In this document: positions 7,441-13,754 of the stretch, piece after piece | Position numbering within the stretch: the stretch's first letter is position 1 | How the letters are laid out: each line of letters begins with the position of its first letter | Source: Sphingomonadales bacterium | Lineage (GTDB): Bacteria; Pseudomonadota; Alphaproteobacteria; Sphingomonadales; Sphingomonadaceae | Assembly (NCBI GenBank): GCA_016707885.1 | Contig: JADJGU010000003.1 | Coordinates: 248,001-312,000, forward strand | Reading direction: 5' to 3' | DNA length: 64,000 bases | Made by a program: the position numbers and the translations under genes | The notes under the pieces: generated by a model | What the model was told of the DNA's origin: nothing | Seen by the model: only the letters and a program-made list of their open reading frames with translations | Database searches by the model: none

Positions 7441-8973
7441 ATGCGTGGCGGACGATTTGGCACGGGCATGAACACGTTCATGTCCGTGCATCGCCAAACG
7501 CTGGAAGCGGATTATGCCGCGCATGCACGGCAGCGTGCGCGCGCGACGGAAAATGCCATGCGCCTTGCTGCACCATCGGATGCGCTCGGCAATGGGAGGC
7601 TTGCAAGCCTTCACGACGTGAAGGCAAGCGGCCTCTTCAACAATGATGGAATTTTTCTTGGCGGCCTAGAAGGCCGCCTTCTGTTTTATCGGGGCGATGC
7701 GCCGATCATGACATATGCGAGAACGGGAGCCGGTAAGGGGAAAGACCTCGTGCTCCCAAATTTGGGGCATCTCCGCGATCGATCATTGGTCGTGTGCGAT
7801 CCGAAAGATGGAGAGAACGCTTTTGTGTCTGCGGCTTATCGCCGCGATGTGCTCGGACACAAAGTCGTATTCCTCAATCCATACGGCATCAATGGCGATG
7901 GATTTCCGAACACGAAGGTCAACCCGTTTCATCTGCTGGTAGACATCGTGCGCTCTGGTGCGCGCATCGATTCTGAAGCCTCCGAGATTGCTCATATTCT
8001 CATCCCTCGCCCGATCAAGGCGAGCGGTGAAGAGTGGGTAAGAAGTGGCGCGTTGCGATTCACAGCAACAGCTCTCAAGTACCTCGCGATCTTCGATCCC
8101 GAAAATTGTACGCCTGCACGGCTCTGGTCGTTTGTGAATTCATCCGGCTTTGATCTCGCAGCGCAGTTCGCCATGATGGAAACGTGCGGCGTGGCCGAGA
8201 TCGAAGGCAGCGCCGCCGGATTCAATTTTGTCCGCGTCGATGCCCCGAAACAATGGGAAGCATATAAGTCCGCGCTTGCCGATGCACTTGCGCCATTCGC
8301 GCCGGGCAGTGCGCTTGCGATCTCAACATCGGGACATGAATTTTCATTCGCATCGCTGAAGCATGAGAAGGTCACGGTCTATCTCATCCTGCCATCGGAA
8401 AAGCTCGATGTCGGTGCGCCGTGGATTTCGCTGATCGTGAATTATGCGATTGAAGCCATCGGGAAAGAGCGCGGCAAGCTCAGCACCCTGTTCATTTTAG
8501 ACGAATTCGCCCAGCTCCCGCCTATCAACGCGGTACCCAAGGCAACACGTTTGTACCGGTCAAAGGGAATTCAGCTTTGGTTCTTCGCGCAAGGTCGTTT
8601 CTCATTGCGGGAACGGTGGCCTGAAGTTTTGGCGAAAGAGTTTGAAGATCAAGCTGGCGTCGTCACCATGCGTTCCATCAGCGAGCCTGATCTAATCCGC
8701 GATGTCGAACTCTGGTCGGGTAACAAAACCATTCTCAATCGCGGCGTATCTCATAACGGCGGCACGGTCGAAACCGCCGCCGCCAATCTTGGCGAGTCAA
8801 AGCGCAGCGTATTGCAGGCCGAAGACATTCTCGGCCTCGGCGTCACTAAGCAAATCATCAAAGTCGCAACCATGCCGCATCTGATCGTCTCTGACTGCGT
8901 GCCGTTCTTCGCGGTCGATCCGTGGAATCAGCTCGGCGATGTGCGCGCGCTTCACAAAGGAGAATTCGAATGA
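7441..8973 (+). CDS. TraG/VirD4-family coupling ATPase, soluble type
   Basis: A 510-aa ATPase. Walker A is TGAGKGKD near residues 97-104. Walker B with the family signature is TLFILDEFAQLPPI in the 340s, and the following RSKGIQLWFFAQ segment is typical of TraG/VirD4. These proteins bring relaxase-bound DNA to a type IV secretion channel during conjugation. The usual two N-terminal membrane helices are absent, as in some mobilizable elements that pair with a separate membrane partner; the 258-aa protein just upstream is the candidate. The gene is translationally coupled to the next one (ATGA overlap). No relaxase is seen in the window, so it may lie to the left. Confidence 0.88.
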   Translation: MRGGRFGTGMNTFMSVHRQTLEADYAAHARQRARATENAMRLAAPSDALGNGRLASLHDVKASGLFNNDGIFLGGLEGRLLFYRGDAPIMTYARTGAGKGKDLVLPNLGHLRDRSLVVCDPKDGENAFVSAAYRRDVLGHKVVFLNPYGINGDGFPNTKVNPFHLLVDIVRSGARIDSEASEIAHILIPRPIKASGEEWVRSGALRFTATALKYLAIFDPENCTPARLWSFVNSSGFDLAAQFAMMETCGVAEIEGSAAGFNFVRVDAPKQWEAYKSALADALAPFAPGSALAISTSGHEFSFASLKHEKVTVYLILPSEKLDVGAPWISLIVNYAIEAIGKERGKLSTLFILDEFAQLPPINAVPKATRLYRSKGIQLWFFAQGRFSLRERWPEVLAKEFEDQAGVVTMRSISEPDLIRDVELWSGNKTILNRGVSHNGGTVETAAANLGESKRSVLQAEDILGLGVTKQIIKVATMPHLIVSDCVPFFAVDPWNQLGDVRALHKGEFE

Positions 8974-9311
8974 AAGAGACACCACCTATCAGGCAGCGAT
9001 TCAACAAGGTCGCTGATATGACCATGCACGAAGCCGTGACCAACAAGCGCGTCGAAGGCGCGATAGAGCGGATGAATGATCGCTTCGCAAAGTGTGAGCC
9101 TGCGCTCGCACAATCGCGTTATCGCGATCTGCTGACCAGACAAGGCTCTTCACCGGAGCTTCGCCCTAGCTATGCGCAAGGCGATTCATCAAACCGGATG
9201 TGGAAGGCGGCAAAACAGATGGTGCGATATGAGCACCTTCACCGCCTCAACAAAATTCGGAACGTGGGTGAACGTATCATCGGTCGTCGGCGCGATGAAA
9301 TGGGTCGCTAG
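8970..9311 (+). CDS. Small hypothetical protein, coupled to the coupling ATPase
   Basis: A 113-aa basic, mostly helical protein (MKETPPIRQRFNKVADMTM...). Its ATG overlaps the ATPase stop by 4 bases, with AAAGGAG 6 bases upstream, so the two are co-translated. No domain is recognised. The high Arg/Lys content and position would suit an accessory DNA-binding or transfer protein, which is inference only. Confidence 0.65.
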   Translation: MKETPPIRQRFNKVADMTMHEAVTNKRVEGAIERMNDRFAKCEPALAQSRYRDLLTRQGSSPELRPSYAQGDSSNRMWKAAKQMVRYEHLHRLNKIRNVGERIIGRRRDEMGR

Positions 9312-9352
9312 CAGCCTGAAACCCGCAGAAATCTGCGGAAAAACTTGCAATT

Positions 9353-9380
9353 TTGATACAAATGTGCGTATAATTATAAT
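9353..9380 (+). promoter_or_regulatory. Sigma70-like promoter for the recombinase operon
   Basis: TTGATA (9353-9358) and TATAAT (9375-9380) are separated by 16 bases in an AT-rich patch, 54 bases before the first gene of the recombinase pair. An overlapping TATAAT sits at 9369-9374. A CCGCAGA/TCTGCGG hairpin just upstream may insulate it from the preceding gene. Confidence 0.6.
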
Positions 9381-9433
9381 ATAATGTGGCGCAAACTGAT
9401 GATGTCATTCCAGTTTCCCCCACGTGATTAGCG

Positions 9434-9790
9434 ATGACAAAGCAAAATCACTTTCATGCTGCTCGTAATGAGCACGTCGTGATGGTGATTGTGATGAATG
9501 TTGTTGTGAGTGTCACTTCTGCTGAGATGGAACGGTATCGCGCTATTGTCGCTGATATTGATGGAATGTCTGATTCACAGAAGGAAGAGGCGATCATGAT
9601 TGTGATCAACATGATGCAAGCCTTTGTCGATGCTGCATGGGGGCAACATCCGGTTCAACAAATTGAACTTCAATCTTCTCACGGCGGTGGTGTCTGTGGT
9701 AAGATCGCGGCTCTTGGCAATGCCAAGCCCGTTGACCTCGCAAGCGAGGGCGCAATCACAAAAAACAAAAACAAGGAACTTGCGCCATGA
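9434..9790 (+). CDS. Small protein co-translated with the serine recombinase
   Basis: A 118-aa protein from ATG 9434 (MTKQNHFHAARNEH...), with a helical core around SAEMERYRAIVADIDGMS. The stop overlaps the recombinase ATG by 4 bases (ATGA), so their expression is coupled. No strong Shine-Dalgarno is seen at 9434; an internal Met is possible. Position suggests a recombinase-associated factor such as a directionality factor, but nothing in the sequence proves it. The TTTCCCCCACG motif lies 10 bases upstream. Confidence 0.55.
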   Translation: MTKQNHFHAARNEHVVMVIVMNVVVSVTSAEMERYRAIVADIDGMSDSQKEEAIMIVINMMQAFVDAAWGQHPVQQIELQSSHGGGVCGKIAALGNAKPVDLASEGAITKNKNKELAP

Positions 9791-11370
9791 ACGAGGCTCA
9801 ACAGAAAAAAGCTGTGATCTATGCGCGTGTGTCGTCTGCGCAGCAGACCACCCGCACCGACGGATTGTCGTCACAGGAACAACGCTGCCGACTCTACTGC
9901 GAACACAAAGGTTATGAGGTCGTCGAGATTTTCAAAGACGATATGTCGGGGAGCGTTGCCAAACGCCCCGGCATGGATGCGATGCTTTCCTACCTTCGCA
10001 AGACGCGCAAACATTCTCATGTCGTTGTGATCGATGATATCTCGCGACTCGCTCGCGGGATCGAAGCGCATATTCAATTGCGAGCTGAGATCGGATCGAC
10101 CGGCGCGTCACTTGAATCGCCGTCCATCGAATTCGGCGAAGACAGCGATAGCAAGCTCGTCGAAAATTTGCTGGCGTGTGTCAGTCAGCACGCGCGGCAA
10201 AAGAACGCGGAACAAACACTCAATCGAATGACCGCGCGTGTCGAGCGCGGCTTTTGGGTTTTCCAAGCCCCTTGGGGCTATCGCTATGGGCCATGCCCTT
10301 CGGGTGGCAAGATGCTACATCGGCATGAACCTCTAGCCTCTATCATCAAGGATGCTCTTGAAGGCTTCGCACATGGCCGGTTTGCCAGCCAAGCCGAAGT
10401 GATGCGCTATTTCGAAGCGCAAGCGCCTGTACCGAAAGCCAAGGACGGTTCGATAAGCATCGAACGCGTCCATCAAATTCTTACGCAACCGCTCTATGCG
10501 GGCATCGTGATCTTGCCGAATTGGAATATCACGCCGCGCATTGGTCAGCATGAACCGCTTGTATCGGTCGAGACCTATAACGCTATCCAAGAAAAGTTGA
10601 ACGAGAAGCCCCGCGCTCCGGCGCGTGTGGATATCAATGAATCCTTCCCGCTTCGCGGCTTCGTGTGCTGTGCGTCGTGCGATCAGCCGATGACGGCAAA
10701 TTGGAGCAAGGGGAAGAACGGGCATTTCGCATATTATCTGTGTCGTCACAAAGGATGCCCTGACTATGCCAAGTCGATCCCGCGCGCGAAGATCGAAGAA
10801 GCGTTCGAAGCCATGCTCAAGAGCCTCACCCCTGCGCGGCAGCTCGTCGAGCTGGCAACGCAAACTTTCCGTGATTTGTGGGATCGGCAAATCCTCAAGG
10901 CTGGCGAAGCCAAGAAATCGATCGCTGAGGAAATCAGTTCAATCGAGCGCAAGGTTGCACAGCTTCTCGACCGGATCGTCGAAGCGGAAAGCGATGCGGT
11001 GATCCAAGCCTATGAGCGGCGGGTCGCCGAACTCGAAGGCCGTAAGCTCCTGTTACGGGAGCAATTGGCTGGCTGCGACAAGCCAATCAAGGAATTCGAT
11101 GAATCCTTTCGAACAGCCCTGCAATTTCTCGCAAGCCCTTGGAATCTTTGGAAAAGTGATAAGCTGACCGAGAAACGGATAGCCCTAAAACTGACATTTC
11201 CAAGCCAATTGGCATACGACCGAAAAACCGGCTTTCGAACACCTATTTTAGCGTTGCCGTTCAATATGTTAGGGGATTTTTCTATGTTAGAAAAAGAGAT
11301 GGCGCGCCCTAGAGGAGTCGAACCTCTGGCCTCAAGATTAGAAGTCTCGCGCTCTATCCAGCTGAGCTAA
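9787..11370 (+). CDS. Large serine recombinase (integrase of the element)
   Basis: A 527-aa protein. The N-terminal resolvase domain has the catalytic Ser in YARVSS (Ser16) and the conserved Arg-rich segment IDDISRLARG. A recombinase domain follows at about residues 160-270, then a zinc ribbon (CCASCDQPM ... CRHKGCPDY, about 290-325) and a long coiled coil (about 370-420). It would catalyse integration and excision of the element. The last 23 codons (MARPRGVEPLASR...) lie antisense inside tRNA-Arg, so the C-terminus depends on the integration site and would differ after excision. Co-translated with the preceding 118-aa protein. Confidence 0.93.
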   Translation: MNEAQQKKAVIYARVSSAQQTTRTDGLSSQEQRCRLYCEHKGYEVVEIFKDDMSGSVAKRPGMDAMLSYLRKTRKHSHVVVIDDISRLARGIEAHIQLRAEIGSTGASLESPSIEFGEDSDSKLVENLLACVSQHARQKNAEQTLNRMTARVERGFWVFQAPWGYRYGPCPSGGKMLHRHEPLASIIKDALEGFAHGRFASQAEVMRYFEAQAPVPKAKDGSISIERVHQILTQPLYAGIVILPNWNITPRIGQHEPLVSVETYNAIQEKLNEKPRAPARVDINESFPLRGFVCCASCDQPMTANWSKGKNGHFAYYLCRHKGCPDYAKSIPRAKIEEAFEAMLKSLTPARQLVELATQTFRDLWDRQILKAGEAKKSIAEEISSIERKVAQLLDRIVEAESDAVIQAYERRVAELEGRKLLLREQLAGCDKPIKEFDESFRTALQFLASPWNLWKSDKLTEKRIALKLTFPSQLAYDRKTGFRTPILALPFNMLGDFSMLEKEMARPRGVEPLASRLEVSRSIQLS

Positions 11371-11376
11371 GGGCGC
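11300..11376 (-). tRNA. tRNA-Arg(TCT), with encoded CCA
   Basis: On the minus strand a full cloverleaf is visible. The acceptor stem GCGCCCT/AGGGCGC has discriminator G and an encoded CCA (11302-11300); the D arm is GCTC/GAGC; the anticodon loop CTTCTAA gives TCT; the T arm is AGAGG/CCTCT around TTCGACT. The mobile element lies immediately 3' of it, so this intact copy is the chromosomal side of the junction. Confidence 0.96.
11300..11376. other. Attachment-site region of the left element (tRNA-Arg 3' end)
   Basis: The recombinase gene runs directly into this tRNA, which places one end of the element within or at its 3' half. The matching far-end copy of the tRNA 3' sequence is not in the window, so it should lie to the left of base 1. 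The exact crossover core cannot be set from one end alone. Confidence 0.6.
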
Positions 11377-11434
11377 GCGCTGGTTGCGCAATAACCGCTT
11401 TGCGCGAGTGTGCAAAGCGCGATATGGCAGCGCT

Positions 11435-12166
11435 ATGACTAATCGAGCAATAGAAGCGCACAGTGCCGCCGAAATGACCGGGCGGCATTTTCGCTATTAT
11501 GACTTTGTAATGGCAGCATTCGTTGCGGTGTTGCTGCTGTCGAATGTTATTGGTGCAGCTAAGCCGGCAGCGATAGAAATTGGCGGGGAGCCTTGGGTTT
11601 TCGGCGCTGGCATTCTCTTCTTCCCGCTTGGCTATGTAATCGGGGATGTACTCACCGAAGTGTACGGATACGCGCGCGCCCGTCGTGTAATTTGGGCCGG
11701 GTTTGCGGGCCTCATCTTTATGGCTTTCATGAGCTGGGTAGTCGTAAGTCTGCCGCCTGCCGATGGCTGGGAAGGGCAGGCGGCCTATGAGAGCGTGTTC
11801 GGGCAGGTGCCGCGCATCGTCTTCGCCTCTATTGTCGCCTTCTGGGCGGGCGAGTTCGTCAACAGCTACGTCATGGCGCGGATGAAGATATGGACTCAAG
11901 GGCGGCATCTGTGGTCGCGCACTATTGGGTCGACATTTGTGGGGCAGGGTGTCGATAGCCTGATTTTCTATCCTTTGGCGTTCTGGGGCGTATGGGAGAA
12001 TGAGGCAGTGGTCATGGTAATGGTGACCAATTGGGGGCTCAAGGTGCTGTGGGAAGTCGTGCTGACGCCAGTGACCTATGCTGTGGTCGGTTGGCTGAAA
12101 CGCAAGGAAGGCGTCGACCTGTTTGACGAAGGCACCAACTTCACACCCTTTAAGACACAAGTCTGA
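11435..12166 (+). CDS. Queuosine precursor transporter (YhhQ/VUT family)
   Basis: A 243-aa multi-pass inner-membrane protein with about six hydrophobic segments. The family signature GYVIGDVLTEVYGYARARRVIW is visible in the first half (residues about 64-85), and Gly/Asp-rich VGQGVDSLIFYPLAFWG near 170-186. The family imports preQ0/preQ1 for tRNA queuosine synthesis. The ATG at 11435 is chosen; an upstream in-frame TTG would add 17 residues reaching into the tRNA-Arg promoter. A small membrane-protein gene follows after 5 bases, probably one operon. Confidence 0.88.
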   Translation: MTNRAIEAHSAAEMTGRHFRYYDFVMAAFVAVLLLSNVIGAAKPAAIEIGGEPWVFGAGILFFPLGYVIGDVLTEVYGYARARRVIWAGFAGLIFMAFMSWVVVSLPPADGWEGQAAYESVFGQVPRIVFASIVAFWAGEFVNSYVMARMKIWTQGRHLWSRTIGSTFVGQGVDSLIFYPLAFWGVWENEAVVMVMVTNWGLKVLWEVVLTPVTYAVVGWLKRKEGVDLFDEGTNFTPFKTQV

Positions 12167-12171
12167 ACCTC

Positions 12172-12567
12172 ATGCTTTACGGTTATACGCCGCTGGATTT
12201 TCAGCAGTTCAAGATCGTCGCGCTAGAGGCGACGGGCCTCGCCAAGGATGCGTTGCACATTTACGCTGGAATGGCGCTGTTTATCTCTATTAGACTTTTA
12301 TGGCGCTGGCGTGGTGGATGGGCGTTAGCCTGGCTGGCGGTGCTGGCCATGGCGTGTACGGTCGAATGGATCGATATGAAGGCCGAGGGCGCAGCAAATG
12401 CACTTCAGCCCGATGCTGCACATTGGCATGATATCTGGAACACCATGTTCTGGCCAACGGTTTTGCTGTTGGTCGGTCGATGGCTGCAACCTCAGCCGAA
12501 ACTGCCAAAAACGGAGGCGTCAGGCGATCTCGCGGATAAACCCTTCGAAGAGCCGCCGACCGTCTGA
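12172..12567 (+). CDS. Small integral membrane protein, unknown function
   Basis: A 131-aa protein with two or three membrane segments (around ALHIYAGMALFISIRLLW, GWALAWLAVLAMACTVEWI, WPTVLLLVGRWL). The order and the Asp/Glu residues in the loops recall small VanZ-like proteins, but I would not assign it. It follows the queuosine transporter by 5 bases. Its last 16 codons overlap the 3' end of purQ on the opposite strand, which is unusual and could reflect a small indel near the true stop. Confidence 0.7.
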   Translation: MLYGYTPLDFQQFKIVALEATGLAKDALHIYAGMALFISIRLLWRWRGGWALAWLAVLAMACTVEWIDMKAEGAANALQPDAAHWHDIWNTMFWPTVLLLVGRWLQPQPKLPKTEASGDLADKPFEEPPTV

Positions 12568-13185
12568 TCCGCCCTGGACCGCCTCGATCATGCGTTCGGG
12601 GTGCGGCATCATGCCAAGGACATTGCCTGCATCGTTCAATATGCCAGCGATGTTGCGCGCAGATCCGTTGACCTCTTCGGCATAGCGGAAAGCCACGCGA
12701 CCCTCACCTTCAAGCCGATCAAGCGTTGCTTCATCGGCGAAATAATTGCCGTCATGATGGGCAACGGGGATAACAATTTCTTCGCCCGCCTGATAGCGGC
12801 TGGTGAAAATGGACTGGCTGTTTTCGACGGTCAGCTTCACTTCGCGGCAGACAAAGCGGATGCCGGCATTGCGCATCAACGCGCCGGGCAATAGGCCCGC
12901 TTCGGTCAGTATCTGGAAGCCATTGCACACGCCGAGCACTGGAACGCCACGACCAGCGGCCGCAATCACCGCCTGCATTACGGGCGAACGCGCGGCCATC
13001 GCGCCGGAGCGCAGATAGTCGCCATAAGAAAAACCGCCGGGAACTGCGATCAGATCGAGATTGGCAGGCAGCTCACTTTCGCGATGCCATACCAACGCGG
13101 TTTCGGCACCGGTGACTTCGCGGATGGCAACGGCCATATCGCGGTCGCAATTGGATCCTGGAAACTGGATGACTGCAGCGCGCAT
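12520..13185 (-). CDS. purQ: Phosphoribosylformylglycinamidine synthase, glutaminase subunit
   Basis: A 221-aa class I glutamine amidotransferase. The nucleophile is Cys87 in GVCNGFQIL, with His195 and Glu197 in MPHPER and the oxyanion segment PGGFSYGDYLR. It supplies ammonia to PurL, with PurS as bridging subunit, for the fourth step of purine synthesis (FGAR to FGAM). The start ATG is 6 bases after the purS stop, so purS-purQ form one unit. purL is not in the window. Normal length for the family. Confidence 0.97.
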   Translation of the reverse strand: MRAAVIQFPGSNCDRDMAVAIREVTGAETALVWHRESELPANLDLIAVPGGFSYGDYLRSGAMAARSPVMQAVIAAAGRGVPVLGVCNGFQILTEAGLLPGALMRNAGIRFVCREVKLTVENSQSIFTSRYQAGEEIVIPVAHHDGNYFADEATLDRLEGEGRVAFRYAEEVNGSARNIAGILNDAGNVLGMMPHPERMIEAVQGGSDGRRLFEGFIREIA

Positions 13186-13191
13186 ATGCGT

Positions 13192-13425
13192 TCAGCCTTT
13201 CTGTTCGATCTCGAAATTCTCAATGACCATATTGGCCAGCAATTTACGGCACATTTCCTCAAATTGGTCTTGGGACACACCCGGTTCATGGTCAATTTCG
13301 ATTAACCGCCCTGCGCGCACGTCGTTGACGCCTTCAAATCCCAAACCTTCAAGTGCATGGTGAATGGCTTTTCCCTGAGGGTCCAATACGCCATTTTTCA
13401 GGGTGACGAAGACTCGGGTTTTCAT
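13192..13425 (-). CDS. purS: Phosphoribosylformylglycinamidine synthase subunit PurS
   Basis: A 77-aa protein starting MKTRVFVTLKNGVLDPQGKAI, which matches the PurS family: short, with the VLDPQG motif and GF.GV.DVR.G pattern. PurS joins PurL and PurQ into the FGAM synthase complex. It is first in the purS-purQ pair. Nothing unusual. Confidence 0.96.
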   Translation of the reverse strand: MKTRVFVTLKNGVLDPQGKAIHHALEGLGFEGVNDVRAGRLIEIDHEPGVSQDQFEEMCRKLLANMVIENFEIEQKG

Positions 13426-13599
13426 GTGTGTTGCCTTGATGGGAGCGTTACAGCGTCCCTATAGTCACCGAAGTTTGTGACACAAGGGGCAGGATAGGGT
13501 TAATTTGCATTGATGCTGTTTATCCACCTTGTTCTTACCACCTCATATCAAGCTTGATAGTGTTGACAGCCCTGTCGGGCCTGGTTCGGAGGTTGCAAA

Positions 13600-13752
13600 A
13601 TGGTCGGTTTGGCTTCTGCAATTTTTGTGAGTGTGTTCGGATTTGGCAATGCCATTTTCGGTTGGAGCGATCACACGCTTCACGAAGTGCAACTGGGACT
13701 GTTTCTTTCATTCGTTCTAGGTGTGTTGTGCGGCTATAAAACCAAGGGTTGA
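13600..13752 (+). CDS. Small membrane protein, 50 aa
   Basis: A short frame from ATG 13600 with a very good GGAGG Shine-Dalgarno at 13588-13592. It encodes two hydrophobic stretches (VGLASAIFVSVFGFGNAIFG and LGLFLSFVLGVLCGYK) and stops 3 bases before the end of the M16 peptidase gene on the other strand. The ribosome-binding site and membrane character support a real protein; the function is unknown. Confidence 0.55.
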   Translation: MVGLASAIFVSVFGFGNAIFGWSDHTLHEVQLGLFLSFVLGVLCGYKTKG

Positions 13753-13754
13753 TC

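Noticed and set aside
7661..7680. GGCGGCCT/AGGCCGCC inverted repeat
   Set aside because: It is inside the coupling ATPase coding region and explained by the codons of a GGLEGR segment; no T-run.
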